From Eubacterium sp. (GTDB lineage: Bacteria; Bacillota; Clostridia; Oscillospirales; Acutalibacteraceae): 64,000 nucleotides of DNA. The notes below the pieces were generated by a model. That model searched no databases and had not been told where the DNA came from. It worked only from the letters and a program-made list of their open reading frames with translations. Below, piece after piece: positions 27,369 to 36,551 of this stretch. Location of the stretch: positions 43,109-107,108 of the forward strand of contig JAFLRY010000002.1 in the NCBI GenBank assembly GCA_022511205.1, given 5' to 3'. The position numbers were made by a program, and so were the translations under genes. How positions within the stretch are numbered: the first letter of the stretch is position 1; the number at the start of each line of letters is the position of its first letter.

Positions 27369-28049
27369 ATGACCTATAAAATAAAAAAAGACCCAATTGA
27401 AAAAATCCCAAAAGCGCAATTCATCTTTTGGATCATCGTAAGGATCTCCATGCTCGTATGCGCCACGTATTCCTTCATAAACGGCAATCTCGTTATGGGC
27501 TTTGAATCCGTATTCTGCTTCATATTCACCCATTTATGGGATATGTTTCAGGTATTCGGCAACGGCTCGTTTATAGAGGAAGTGCCTCCATTTTCACAAA
27601 CAATGCTGAATATTATAATATTTATAGGTATAGTGTTCGGCTCATATATGGATTTTTTCGATAAATTCTGGTGGTTTGATAATTTCACCCACGTTATGGC
27701 GGGCTTCGTTTGCGCCGCCTTCGGCTACGATTTTGCCTGCATTATCCAGCGCAAAAAAGGTCAGTGCGCCGCCACGCTTGCGGCAATATTCTCCCTTATG
27801 TTCGCCCTTTCCATTGCTGTTGGCTGGGAGTTCTACGAATTTCTTATGGACACGCTCCACGGCACGAATCTTCAGCTTGCCAAGGAGGGCGTTGAAACCG
27901 CAATGTTCGATCTGTCAAAATATCACGGCGAATACGGCTATATCGGTCTCGTAGATACGATGACGGATATGATGATGAACACCGCAGGCGGTATTGCGGG
28001 AATGATATTTATGATAATTTTTCGAAATAAGAAAAAGAAAAATAGCTAA
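27369..28049 (+). CDS. Polytopic membrane protein, YjdF/DUF2238-like
   Basis: A 226-residue protein with about five spans. A central W-W-F-D-N-F-T-H-V-M-A-G-F followed by G-W-E-F-Y-E-F and, later, D-T-M-T-D-M-M-M-N-T-A-G resembles the D/N-x-x-x-H-x-x-x-G and W-E-x-x-E-x ... D-x-x-x-D pattern of the YjdF/DUF2238 inner-membrane family. The polar residues in the spans suggest a metal- or lipid-binding core, but no function is known. A promoter-like pair lies just upstream; the gene after it has its own promoter. Confidence 0.75.
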   Translation: MTYKIKKDPIEKIPKAQFIFWIIVRISMLVCATYSFINGNLVMGFESVFCFIFTHLWDMFQVFGNGSFIEEVPPFSQTMLNIIIFIGIVFGSYMDFFDKFWWFDNFTHVMAGFVCAAFGYDFACIIQRKKGQCAATLAAIFSLMFALSIAVGWEFYEFLMDTLHGTNLQLAKEGVETAMFDLSKYHGEYGYIGLVDTMTDMMMNTAGGIAGMIFMIIFRNKKKKNS

Positions 28050-28055
28050 AAGGTC

Positions 28056-28084
28056 TTGATATATAGAGATTTTTACTCTATAAT
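28056..28084 (+). promoter_or_regulatory. Promoter of the DUF1846 gene
   Basis: TTGATA (28056-28061), 17-base spacer, TATAAT (28079-28084), 66 bases before the ATG at 28150. Confidence 0.75.
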
Positions 28085-28096
28085 ATGTAAGTACAG

Positions 28097-28120
28097 ACGG
28101 CTGTACCTCGGTGCAGCCGT
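28097..28120 (+). terminator. Hairpin with T-run in the DUF1846 leader
   Basis: ACGGCTG / CAGCCGT with a 10-base loop, followed by ATTTTTTAT. It lies downstream of the promoter at 28056-28084. It could end the previous gene's transcript or act as an attenuator for the following one. Confidence 0.5.
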
Positions 28121-28149
28121 TATCATTTTTTATCGGGTGTAAAAGAGAT

Positions 28150-29610
28150 ATGTTTAAAATCGGTTTTGATAACAACAAGTATTTAAAAATGCAGTCTGAA
28201 AGGATAAAGGAAAGGATATCCGAATTCGGCGGGAAGCTCTATCTCGAATTCGGCGGAAAGCTTTTTGACGATTACCACGCTTCACGCGTGCTTCCCGGTT
28301 TTCAGCCGGACAGTAAGCTTCAAATGCTTCTTCAGCTGAAAGAGCAGGCTGAGATCGTTATCGTCATCAGCACTCAGGATATTGAAAAGAATAAGCTTCG
28401 CGGCGACCTCGGCATAACCTACGACAGAGACGTTATCCGCCTTATTGACGCGTTCACGGCAAAGGGGCTTTTCGTGGGCAGCGTGGTCTTAACGAAATAC
28501 GCTCCCCATCCCCGCGTTACCGCCTTTGAAAACAGGCTGAAAAAGCTTGGCTATCCTGTTTATCACCACTACGTTATAGACGGCTACCCCTCCAATATCT
28601 CCCATATCGTCAGCGACGAAGGCTACGGGATCAACGATTACATAGAGACAAGCCGTTCGCTGGTGGTCATCACCGCCCCCGGCCCCGGAAGCGGAAAAAT
28701 GGCAACCTGCCTTTCTCAGCTTTACCACGAAAACAAGCGCGGCATCAAAGCAGGCTACGCAAAATTCGAGACCTTCCCCATCTGGAATCTCCCGCTTAAG
28801 CACCCTGTAAACGCCGCGTATGAGGCGGCGACCGCCGATCTTAACGATATAAATATGATAGACCCGTGGCATCTTGCCGCCTACGGCAAAACCACCGTTA
28901 ACTATAACCGTGACGTGGAGATCTTCCCCGTTCTCAAGGCAATGTTTGACGAAATTTACGGCGAATGCCCCTACAAATCCCCCACGGATATGGGCGTTAA
29001 TATGGCGGGCAACTGCATTTTTGACGATGACGCGGTCCGCGAAGCCGCCAAGCAGGAGATAATCAGAAGGTATTTCACCGCCCTTTGCGCCGACGCGCGA
29101 GGCGATAATAAAAACGACGAGGTTTACAAGCTGGAGCTCCTTATGAAGCAGGCTGAGATCAGCGACACCTCACGCAAATGCACCTTTTGGGCAAGGGAGC
29201 TTGCGGATAAAACCGGCGAACCTGCCGCCGCCATCGAGCTTAACGACGGCACGATAATAACCGGAAAAACCTCAAAGCTTATGGGCTGTGCCTCTGCAAT
29301 GCTTCTCAACGCTCTAAAGCACCTTGCGGGTATTAACGACGTTCTGCTGATCGTTCCCGAGGTAATAATCCCCGTTCAGGAGCTTAAAGTAAATTACCTT
29401 GGCAACCATAATCCCCGCCTTCATACGGACGAAGTGCTTATCGCCCTCTCCATCTCTGCGGCTACGGATAAGAATGCCGCTCTCGCGATGGAGCAGCTTC
29501 GCAATCTCAAAAACTGTGAAATGCACTCCAGCGTTTTACTGACCCCTGTGGATGAAAACATTCTTAAAAAGCTCGGAATACGCCTTACCTGCGATCCTAA
29601 TAAACAGTAA
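28150..29610 (+). CDS. DUF1846 (UPF0371) family protein
   Basis: A 486-residue protein matching the DUF1846 family in length and in signature segments: M-F-K-I-G-F-D-N-x-K-Y-L-x-x-Q at the start, L-Y-L-E-F-G-G-K-L-F-D-D-Y-H-A-S-R-V-L-P-G-F, A-P-G-P-G-S-G-K-M-A-T-C-L-S-Q (a glycine-rich nucleotide-binding-like loop) and M-G-V-N-M-A-G. The family is widespread in Firmicutes and has structures, but no confirmed reaction. The ATG at 28150 follows AAGAGAT; an ATG at 28111 is in the leader hairpin region and is rejected. It has its own promoter and terminator. Confidence 0.88.
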   Translation: MFKIGFDNNKYLKMQSERIKERISEFGGKLYLEFGGKLFDDYHASRVLPGFQPDSKLQMLLQLKEQAEIVIVISTQDIEKNKLRGDLGITYDRDVIRLIDAFTAKGLFVGSVVLTKYAPHPRVTAFENRLKKLGYPVYHHYVIDGYPSNISHIVSDEGYGINDYIETSRSLVVITAPGPGSGKMATCLSQLYHENKRGIKAGYAKFETFPIWNLPLKHPVNAAYEAATADLNDINMIDPWHLAAYGKTTVNYNRDVEIFPVLKAMFDEIYGECPYKSPTDMGVNMAGNCIFDDDAVREAAKQEIIRRYFTALCADARGDNKNDEVYKLELLMKQAEISDTSRKCTFWARELADKTGEPAAAIELNDGTIITGKTSKLMGCASAMLLNALKHLAGINDVLLIVPEVIIPVQELKVNYLGNHNPRLHTDEVLIALSISAATDKNAALAMEQLRNLKNCEMHSSVLLTPVDENILKKLGIRLTCDPNKQ

Positions 29611-29617
29611 AATTATT

Positions 29618-29646
29618 GAAAGAGACGAACTCGTATCGTCTCTTTC
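29618..29646 (+). terminator. Terminator of the DUF1846 gene
   Basis: GAAAGAGACGA / TCGTCTCTTTC, an 11-bp perfect stem with a 7-base loop, followed by GGCTTTTGG. Confidence 0.75.
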
Positions 29647-29700
29647 GGCTTTTGGCAAAGAAAAACAGGCTGTATGCCTAATATAAAAAGGAGGATACTT

Positions 29701-31320
29701 ATGGAAAAGAAAACAAAATACGTTTTTGTTACGGGCGGCGTTGTAAGCGGTCTCGGCAAGGGAATCACTGCGGCATCCCTCGGCAGACTTTTAAAGGCGC
29801 GCGGTCTTAAGGTCACCGCCCAGAAGCTTGACCCGTATCTCAACGTTGACCCCGGCACTATGAACCCCGTTCAGCACGGCGAAGTGTTCGTTACTGACGA
29901 CGGCGCGGAGACTGACCTTGATCTCGGTCACTACGAGAGATTTATTGACGAATCCCTCTCCCAAAACTCAAACCTCACTTCGGGCAGAGTTTACTGGAAG
30001 GTCATCAGTGACGAGCGCAAGGGCGTTTACGGCGGGCAGACGATTCAGATAATCCCCCACGTTACCAACGAGATCAAACGCTTTATCGATAAAAACCGCG
30101 AGACTGATCCCGATGTTTGCCTTGTTGAGATCGGCGGCACCATCGGCGATATTGAAAGCCAACCGTTTTTGGAGGCGATCCGTCAGTTCTCCGTTGAATA
30201 CGGCAGAGAAAACTGCCTGTTTATCCACGTTACTCTCGTTCCATATCTTGCGGCGTCGGACGAGCTGAAATCAAAGCCCACCCAGCATAGCGTTAAGGAA
30301 ATGCTCTCCATCGGTATTCAGCCCGATATCATTGTTTGCCGCACGGAGCATTCGCTTCCCGAGGATATAAGGAGAAAAATTGCCCTGTTCTGCAACGTCG
30401 CTCCCGAATGCGTTATCGAAAACAACAACTGCGATATTCTCTATGCCGTGCCGATGATGCTCAAGGACGAGGGGCTTGATCAGGTTGTTATAAATAAGCT
30501 TCATCTCAACTGCGGCGATCCCGATCTCACTGACTGGCAGGAGATGCTGGAGGCGCTTCGCAACCCCGTGCAGACCGTTAAGATCGGCATGGTGGGCAAA
30601 TACGTTGAGCTTCACGACAGCTATATTTCCGTTAACGAAGCGCTGAAGCACGGCGGTATAGCCACCCGCTCCGCCGTTGATATCCACTGGATAGATTCCG
30701 AATCTCTTGAAGAGGACAGCGCCGATCTTGACGCAATCCTCGGCGATATGGACGGCATACTCGTTCCCGGCGGCTTCGGCAGCAGGGGAATCGAGGGCAA
30801 GATCAAGGCAGCGAATTACGCGAGAACACATAATATCCCCTATCTCGGCATCTGCCTCGGTATGCAGATCGCGATAATCGAGTTTGCGAGAAACGTGCTG
30901 GGCTTTGAGGGTGCAAACTCAGCGGAAATTGATCCCGAAACGAAATATCCGGTTATAGATATTCTCCCCGAGCAGAAAAACGTTGAGGAAATGGGCGGCA
31001 CGATGCGCCTCGGCCAGTATCCCTGCAAACTTGATCCCGAATCAAAGTCCTTTAAGCTTTACGGCGCTTCGATGATCTACGAGCGCCACCGCCACCGCTA
31101 TGAGGTGAACAACGATTACCGCGCAGATTTAGCAAGGAGCGGAATGATATTCGCCGGTACGTCGCCCGATAACCATATCGTGGAAATGATCGAGCTTCCC
31201 GATCACCCGTGGTACGTTGCGGGTCAGTTCCACCCGGAATTCAAGAGCAGACCCAACAGACCCCACCCGCTCTTCCGCGGCTTCGTCACTGCCGCCGCTG
31301 AGCGACACAACTCAAAATAA
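29701..31320 (+). CDS. pyrG: CTP synthase (glutamine-hydrolysing)
   Basis: A 539-residue enzyme of normal length. The N-terminal synthetase domain has [14 protein letters not shown] and Y-L-N-V-D-P-G-T-M. The C-terminal class-I glutamine amidotransferase has the oxyanion/nucleophile motif Y-L-G-I-C-L-G-M-Q, with the catalytic His and Glu in Q-F-H-P-E-F. It makes CTP from UTP, ATP and glutamine. The ATG at 29701 has AAGGAGG 7 bases upstream; an upstream ATG at 29674 is rejected. Monocistronic between two hairpins. Confidence 0.98.
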   Translation: MEKKTKYVFVTGGVVSGLGKGITAASLGRLLKARGLKVTAQKLDPYLNVDPGTMNPVQHGEVFVTDDGAETDLDLGHYERFIDESLSQNSNLTSGRVYWKVISDERKGVYGGQTIQIIPHVTNEIKRFIDKNRETDPDVCLVEIGGTIGDIESQPFLEAIRQFSVEYGRENCLFIHVTLVPYLAASDELKSKPTQHSVKEMLSIGIQPDIIVCRTEHSLPEDIRRKIALFCNVAPECVIENNNCDILYAVPMMLKDEGLDQVVINKLHLNCGDPDLTDWQEMLEALRNPVQTVKIGMVGKYVELHDSYISVNEALKHGGIATRSAVDIHWIDSESLEEDSADLDAILGDMDGILVPGGFGSRGIEGKIKAANYARTHNIPYLGICLGMQIAIIEFARNVLGFEGANSAEIDPETKYPVIDILPEQKNVEEMGGTMRLGQYPCKLDPESKSFKLYGASMIYERHRHRYEVNNDYRADLARSGMIFAGTSPDNHIVEMIELPDHPWYVAGQFHPEFKSRPNRPHPLFRGFVTAAAERHNSK

Positions 31321-31339
31321 AATCAATCCCACTCACTGC

Positions 31340-31357
31340 CTTCCCCTCAAGGGGAAG
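31340..31357. repeat. Short intergenic palindrome
   Basis: CTTCCCC-TCAA-GGGGAAG, a perfect 7-bp stem with a TCAA loop. It resembles a short palindromic intergenic repeat; only this copy is obvious in the window. Confidence 0.4.
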
Positions 31358-31370
31358 CCAATAAAAATAT

Positions 31371-31399
31371 ATGAGCCTACGTGTAAAACGCAGGCTCAT
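31371..31399. terminator. Terminator between pyrG and the M56 gene
   Basis: ATGAGCCTACG / CGCAGGCTCAT, an 11-bp stem with one mismatched pair, then TGTTTTT on the plus strand. It ends pyrG and possibly the converging blaR-like gene. Confidence 0.8.
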
Positions 31400-31404
31400 T
31401 GTTT

Positions 31405-33444
31405 TTAGTTATCAAATTCCGCATAGTATGCTTCCATTGTTAACTTGTATTCCTCTAAATTTTCCAACATTGATTTATCGTAATCATAATTGAAGTCGCG
31501 ATCTCCAAACAGAAATTGCGGTATATGGTACTGGTGACCTTCCCGTTTAAAGCTTTCGATCAGATCGTCGTCGGTATTTATCAGTTCTATGCTGTCGGGC
31601 AATAGGGCATTTATCTCCGTTAAAAATGCATCGATATCTTTAGGCTCAAAGCTTTGATGAACGGAAGAACCGAAGTTGATATCGAACCTAACGATATTTT
31701 CCTTAACTATCACCTCTGAACCGTTCTCTCCTATGTAAAAGAGTTGATAGCTATAGCCCGCCGATCCGGTGCCCATGCCGGGATTATATCGCAGAAGGTA
31801 ATCTTGACCATCCTTGTGATACAGAAAAAGCGCGTTCCAACCGGCGTGAGAAGCACCGGCTTCCTCGGAGTAAATAACCTCGTTCCCCTCTTTAAAGTTG
31901 AGCACAAAGACTTCGGGATACTCACTTTGATCTATCCCCTTTTGATAGACTGTCTCCAGCTCAAGCGTTTCTTTCACTCCGTTATGATCTATATCTGTTT
32001 TTGTGCTGATAATACTTATCTCTTTCCTGTTCTCCGTATCTGCAGGCAAGTAAATAATGCTCTCTTCGGAATTGGAAATTTCTTCAAGCCTTGCTTCATA
32101 TTCCGATATATCGCCGATTCCGAAAACTACAACGAAATTGCTGCTTTCTTTCACGTTATCATATTGATAATTCGCGTTGGTTGATAAAACGTATACACCG
32201 TCCTTCGATAAATCAAATCCCCATAAGCTATATGTTTTTTCCGAAGTTTCTCCAGGCTTAACGTAATAGGCCGGTAAGTTAAAGCCTATATCCTCTTTCA
32301 TACACGAACTTACCGTTCCGTTCTCATAATCTTGATATTCAATATCAAACGGCTCGCCGTAGACAAGCATTGCCGGCGTATTGTTTTTCCATTCGATTTT
32401 GATATACGGATTATCCGTATCCAGCACAACCTCTTTCACGGAAATGGATATATGTTCATTATACACAACGTCTATAAGTGTAAAATTCTCCGGCAATTTC
32501 GGTTTAGCGGTTATCGGATTCGTTAAGAAGCATACCGCCACGGCGATGCAGGCAATTATGCTGACAATGATGATCCAGAATGCGGGTTTTTTATAATTGA
32601 GCACGGATTTTATCCTCCCTTTTACGCTGCCTTCCCCGAATGCCAGCGGGCAGGCGGCTATCATTTTTCTCGGCACGCTGCAATTCACAAGCGCCTCCGA
32701 ATAGGATTTTTTGATTTCTGAACCCTTATCTTTTATTACCCTCTCGTCACAGGCAAGCTCAATATCTCTGCAAAGCAGAATATACGCTACCCATAACACG
32801 GGATTAAACCAATATACTGTGAGAAGCAGAAAGCCCAGCGGCTTCCACAGATGATCGTGTCTTTTAAGGTGCGCCCTTTCGTGGGCGATAACATGCAACA
32901 TATCTATTTCGCTTATATTCGACGGCAAATATATCCGCGGGCGGATAACACCAAGAATGAACGGTGTGGCGATCCCGTCGCAAAGAAAGATATTATCCCT
33001 AAGCGGCGCGGCTTCCCGCACTTTTCTTTTGAAAATCAGACAGCTGATAACCGTGTATAACAGCATTGCGGCAATACCGGCTATCCAAACGGTGGAGGCG
33101 ATCAGCGTAATGATCTGCATAGGATTAGCGCCGCTGATCCCGTTTGGCGCGAGCGTTTCCGAAATCAGCGGATTCACCGCCGAATTCAGCGCCGCAATGC
33201 CGCTGTTTATCTCAGGCAATGATGAATATACGATATCGTTCGGCACAGTCTCCGTGCTCGGCACGAGGCTTAAAACGCTTTCAAGGGAAAACGGCAAAAT
33301 AAGTCTGATACCCACCAAGCCCCAAAGAATCACCGAAAACGCCTTCGGCGCTTTTTTCAGCAAAAAGCGGAGCAATACGACTGCCGGCACGAGCCAGCTT
33401 GCCGTTATGCTCATATTCAGTATTTTGAGAAATACAGCTTCCAT
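31405..33444 (-). CDS. BlaR1/MecR1-type M56 peptidase sensor without a penicillin-binding domain
   Basis: A 679-residue membrane protein. The N-terminal third has four spans around the zinc motif H-V-I-A-H-E-R-A-H-L-K-R-H-D-H (H-E-x-x-H) with a later D-I-E-L-A-C-D-E glutamate ligand. After a span at about residue 295, the outer part (about 310-680) has an Ig-like beta domain, then a VCBS-like repeat. The serine-protease-like beta-lactam sensor domain of BlaR1 is absent. It is probably a signal-activated protease that cleaves the BlaI-like repressor encoded just upstream. The ATG at 33444 follows GAGGAG by 5 bases, two bases after the repressor stop. The signal is unknown. Confidence 0.88.
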   Translation of the reverse strand: MEAVFLKILNMSITASWLVPAVVLLRFLLKKAPKAFSVILWGLVGIRLILPFSLESVLSLVPSTETVPNDIVYSSLPEINSGIAALNSAVNPLISETLAPNGISGANPMQIITLIASTVWIAGIAAMLLYTVISCLIFKRKVREAAPLRDNIFLCDGIATPFILGVIRPRIYLPSNISEIDMLHVIAHERAHLKRHDHLWKPLGFLLLTVYWFNPVLWVAYILLCRDIELACDERVIKDKGSEIKKSYSEALVNCSVPRKMIAACPLAFGEGSVKGRIKSVLNYKKPAFWIIIVSIIACIAVAVCFLTNPITAKPKLPENFTLIDVVYNEHISISVKEVVLDTDNPYIKIEWKNNTPAMLVYGEPFDIEYQDYENGTVSSCMKEDIGFNLPAYYVKPGETSEKTYSLWGFDLSKDGVYVLSTNANYQYDNVKESSNFVVVFGIGDISEYEARLEEISNSEESIIYLPADTENRKEISIISTKTDIDHNGVKETLELETVYQKGIDQSEYPEVFVLNFKEGNEVIYSEEAGASHAGWNALFLYHKDGQDYLLRYNPGMGTGSAGYSYQLFYIGENGSEVIVKENIVRFDINFGSSVHQSFEPKDIDAFLTEINALLPDSIELINTDDDLIESFKREGHQYHIPQFLFGDRDFNYDYDKSMLENLEEYKLTMEAYYAEFDN

Positions 33445-33446
33445 GC

Positions 33447-33809
33447 TCACTCCTCCTCATAATCTGCGATCATTCGGCGGAGGTATTTTACCTCGTCCTC
33501 TGTTAAGCTTTTGCGCGCTGTAAACGCCGCGAGAAACGCGGGCAAAGAGCCCTTAAAAGTATCCTCTACGAATTTCTCGCTTTGTGCGGAATAGAATTCC
33601 TCCTTTGAAATAAGGGAGGTCACCACGCCGTTATTATTCTGAAAAATGCCCTTATCGCAAAGCCTTTTCAAAACCGTGTAGGTTGTTGATTTCTTCCATT
33701 TCAGAAGCTCGGCGCTTTGCTTTGTAAGCTCCGTGGAGCTTATCGGTTCATTCTGCCATATGATATCGGCAAATTTTGATTCAACAACACCCATCTGATA
33801 ATCGCTCAT
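33447..33809 (-). CDS. BlaI/MecI/CopY-family repressor
   Basis: A 120-residue winged-helix repressor. M-G-V-V-E-S-K-F-A-D-I-I-W and S-S-T-E-L-T-K-Q ... W-K-K-S-T-T-Y-T-V-L-K-R-L-C-D-K-G-I match the recognition-helix region of BlaI, and the C-terminal helix supports dimers. AAGGAGA precedes the ATG. It should bind the two TACA-N3-TGTA sites around its own promoter (33829-33864) and is likely inactivated by the adjacent M56 protease. Confidence 0.94.
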   Translation of the reverse strand: MSDYQMGVVESKFADIIWQNEPISSTELTKQSAELLKWKKSTTYTVLKRLCDKGIFQNNNGVVTSLISKEEFYSAQSEKFVEDTFKGSLPAFLAAFTARKSLTEDEVKYLRRMIADYEEE

Positions 33810-33828
33810 AATATCGTCTCCTTCGTTC

Positions 33829-33839
33829 TACATTCTGTA
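33829..33839 (-). promoter_or_regulatory. BlaI-type operator O2
   Basis: TACA-TTC-TGTA, the inverted half-site pair of BlaI/MecI, just downstream of the expected transcript start of the repressor gene. Confidence 0.75.
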
Positions 33840-33849
33840 GACCACCTTT

Positions 33850-33878
33850 AGTCTACAATATGTAAACCATTTTGTCAA
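33850..33878 (-). promoter_or_regulatory. Promoter of the blaI-like/M56 operon with overlapping operator O1
   Basis: Minus-strand TTGACA (33873-33878), 17-base spacer, TAGACT (33850-33855). TACA-ATA-TGTA (33854-33864) overlaps the -10 box and spacer. The dyad TGTAGAC / GTCTACA links O1 and O2. This predicts negative autoregulation. Confidence 0.78.
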
Positions 33879-33897
33879 TACTTTTTTGCAAAAAAAT

Positions 33898-33921
33898 AGC
33901 GGCGGGAGTAATCCCACCGCT
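33898..33921 (-). terminator. Terminator-like hairpin downstream of putP
   Basis: On the minus strand AGCGGTGGGA / TCCCGCCGCT with a 4-base loop, then ATTTTTTTG. It is about 100 bases after the putP stop. Confidence 0.8.
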
Positions 33922-33949
33922 CTATGGTTTAAATGATGTACGGTTTATT

Positions 33950-34030
33950 TCGTAGTGGGCGCCGACCCGACGCCCCGAAAAACCGTTGAATTGAAACAGA
34001 ATGTCGAGGACGCCATCCCCTACATTTCGT
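33950..34030 (-). repeat. GC-rich intergenic repeat reaching into the putP stop codon
   Basis: The block reads like the G/C-rich intergenic repeats common in gut Clostridia: TGTAGGGG ... GGCGTCCTCGAC ... CGGGGCGTCGGG on the minus strand, ending near a GGCGCC palindrome. The stop codon of putP (34020-34022) lies in its TGTAGGGG edge. Only one copy is evident in this window, so it is called by appearance. Confidence 0.35.
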
Positions 34031-35477
34031 CCTCATAATTTACCGCATCGTCAAACAGCTTTTCGACCTCCGCCGAGGGCTTTTTCGTGCAAAGCGTAAC
34101 AATGATCGCCGCAACAAGCCCCACTACAAAGCCCGGGAACAGCTCGTAAATTCCCGTTGAGGAGAGAAACGCAAGCCAGCAGATGTCAACCACCGCGCCG
34201 ACTACGATTCCCGCGATAACGCCCTTGAAATTAAAGCGTTTCCAAAACAGGCTGAGTATGATGCTCGGGCCAAGCGCCGCGCCGAAAAGTCCCCAAGCGT
34301 TACTTACGAGATCCATAATTGAGCCGGAATTCGGGTTTGAAGCGATCACCAGCGCAACTGCCGCAACTGCCAAAACCACCAATCTGCCCGCCCAGAGCAT
34401 TTCCTTGTCGCCCGCTTTATTCTTGCGAAACACGGGCTTATACACGTCACTTGCAAAGGAAGACGCGGCTGAGAGAAGCTGGCTGTCCGCCGTACTCATT
34501 GAAGCGGCAAGCACCGCCGAAAGAAGTATACCCGAAACGATCGCGGGGAAAATCTGCCTTACCATGGTAATGAAAACAAGGGAATTGCCGCTTACCGACT
34601 CGTCATATCCTAAGTAAAGTCTTCCCACGATACCAATGATTGCCGCGAATATAAGGATAAAGACCGTCCACGTGATGCCGATTCCGGCAGATTTTTTCAT
34701 TTCCTTTTGAGAGCGCAGGGACATATATCTAATTATGATGTGGGGCATTCCGAAGTATCCAAGACCCCACGCCAAACCCGATATGATATCCTGCCAGCTG
34801 GAGAAAGCGTTCCAGTAATTTTCAGGCATAGGCGCAATCGTAGACATATCAAGCATGCCTGCCGCAAAGATCGGAGCTATCAGCATGCCGCCGAAAAGCA
34901 GCATCCCCTGGAAAAAGTCCGTCCAGCAAACGGCCGAAAAGCCGCCGAGGAAGGTATAGCCCACTATAATAATGGCTGCTATGTACATGGCAACGTTTGC
35001 GTCTATGCCGATTACCGTGTTAAACAGCGTGCCGCACGCCTTAAGGCTTGAAGCCGCATAGATCGTATAGGCAACGAGGAAAACCACAGCGCAGATGATC
35101 TGGAGTACGTTTGATTTAGCAAGGAAACGGTTTTTCAGATACTGGGGAACCGTGATGGAATCGTTTGCTACTATTGAAAATTTGCGAAGCCTCGGCGCTT
35201 CGATTATCCAGCTTATCGCATAACCGATAGCAAGACCAACAGGTATCCATATCTGCCCGAGACCCAAAGCATAAACAGAAGTAGGCAAGCCCATAAGCAC
35301 CCAAGCGCTCATATCCGAAGCGCCGGCAGAAAGCGCCGTTACCCACGGACCCATTTTTCTGCCGCCGAGGAAATAGCCCTTTTCTCCGCTGCTCTTGCTT
35401 TTTAGGAAGAAGAAAACGCCTATGCCCAGCATAAATAAAAGATAGATCACGAATACTACTACTTCTGCTATTCTCAT
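34020..35477 (-). CDS. putP: Sodium/proline symporter PutP
   Basis: A 485-residue SSS-family symporter with about 13 spans. The G-Y-F-L-G-G-R segment in the first loop, S-A-G-A-S-D-M-S-A-W (Na+ site) and the A-A-S-M-S-T-A-D-S-Q-L-L motif are typical of PutP. It imports proline with Na+. The ATG at 35477 has GGAG 7 bases upstream; the TTG at 35501 is rejected. It is divergent from a LysR-type gene, which may regulate it. Confidence 0.92.
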   Translation of the reverse strand: MRIAEVVVFVIYLLFMLGIGVFFFLKSKSSGEKGYFLGGRKMGPWVTALSAGASDMSAWVLMGLPTSVYALGLGQIWIPVGLAIGYAISWIIEAPRLRKFSIVANDSITVPQYLKNRFLAKSNVLQIICAVVFLVAYTIYAASSLKACGTLFNTVIGIDANVAMYIAAIIIVGYTFLGGFSAVCWTDFFQGMLLFGGMLIAPIFAAGMLDMSTIAPMPENYWNAFSSWQDIISGLAWGLGYFGMPHIIIRYMSLRSQKEMKKSAGIGITWTVFILIFAAIIGIVGRLYLGYDESVSGNSLVFITMVRQIFPAIVSGILLSAVLAASMSTADSQLLSAASSFASDVYKPVFRKNKAGDKEMLWAGRLVVLAVAAVALVIASNPNSGSIMDLVSNAWGLFGAALGPSIILSLFWKRFNFKGVIAGIVVGAVVDICWLAFLSSTGIYELFPGFVVGLVAAIIVTLCTKKPSAEVEKLFDDAVNYEDEM

Positions 35478-35635
35478 AAAACCGCTCCAAACCGATGTCA
35501 AAACTTTGTATAAAAATAAATAAGACTATATCTCTTGCTTTTTTAGTTACTTTAGTATATCATCTATACATAAATGCGTAAAGCGAATATTTCAAATGAT
35601 AATTATGATAAAATAGCATAATTGGAGCGGATAAT

Positions 35636-36502
35636 ATGGATACAAATATTCAAAAATACCTGTCTTTTGTTAAAACAGTAGAATACGGCAGCTTTACAAG
35701 GGCCGCGGAAATTCTGAATTACTCCCAATCGGGCATCAGCAGAATGATCGCCGATCTGGAAAAGGAATGGAAAGTCGTTTTGCTTGAAAGGAGCAAGGGC
35801 GGCGTAAAGCTAACCTCTGACGGGCTAACCCTTTTACCGTACGCCAAAAGTCTCGTTGCCGAATACGAAAAGCTTCAAATGCAGGTGGATGAGCTGAACG
35901 GTCTGCAATCAGGGCTTATCCGCATCGGAACTTTCTCAAGCGTTGCCACCCATTGGCTTCAAAATATTATTAAAAGGTTTAATAAGGATTATCCCAATAT
36001 AGATTATGAATTAATGCTCGGCGACTATTCCGAAATCGAGGAATGGATCCTCGAAGGGCGGGTTGACTGCGGCTTTCTGCGGCTTCCCACACATCCCGAG
36101 CTGGAGACGATCTTTCTTGAACAGGATCAGCTTATGGCGATAATTCCGGAAAATCACCCGCTTGCCGATTGCGACAAATTCCCCGTTACTGCCCTCAGCG
36201 AAGAGCCGTTTATGGTGCTTGAAAAGGGCGTTAAGGCGGAGGTTATGGAGATACTCGGGAAATACAATTTCACCCCAAAGGTGCATTTTACCACTTGGGA
36301 CGACTACGCCATTATGGCAATGGTTGAAAGCGGGCTTGGCATCAGCATTCTGCCTCAGCTTATTCTAAAACGCGTTCCCTACAAAATCATCGCCAAGGAG
36401 CTTGACGTTCCCGCCTATCGGCGTATCGGCTTTGCCCTCAGAAGCAAAAAAAACGCTTCACTTGCCGTAAAGCGCTTTCTCGAATACCTGCAATACAGAT
36501 AA
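35636..36502 (+). CDS. LysR-family transcriptional regulator
   Basis: A 288-residue LTTR. The N-terminal winged helix reads G-S-F-T-R-A-A-E-I-L-N-Y-S-Q-S-G-I-S-R-M-I-A-D-L-E, and the C-terminal PBP2-like effector domain begins near residue 90 (L-I-R-I-G-T-F-S-S-V-A). TTGGAGC precedes the ATG. It is divergent from putP across a 158-base gap, the usual place for LysR control, so it may respond to an amino acid. The effector is not known. Confidence 0.93.
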   Translation: MDTNIQKYLSFVKTVEYGSFTRAAEILNYSQSGISRMIADLEKEWKVVLLERSKGGVKLTSDGLTLLPYAKSLVAEYEKLQMQVDELNGLQSGLIRIGTFSSVATHWLQNIIKRFNKDYPNIDYELMLGDYSEIEEWILEGRVDCGFLRLPTHPELETIFLEQDQLMAIIPENHPLADCDKFPVTALSEEPFMVLEKGVKAEVMEILGKYNFTPKVHFTTWDDYAIMAMVESGLGISILPQLILKRVPYKIIAKELDVPAYRRIGFALRSKKNASLAVKRFLEYLQYR

Positions 36503-36526
36503 AAGCGGCGGATACTCCGCCGCCTT
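36503..36526. terminator. Terminator after the LysR gene
   Basis: AAGCGGCGGA-TAC-TCCGCCGCCTT, an 8-bp perfect GC core, followed on the plus strand by T-rich sequence. Confidence 0.75.
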
Positions 36527-36551
36527 TAAATTTTTACTCAAACATAGTTGC

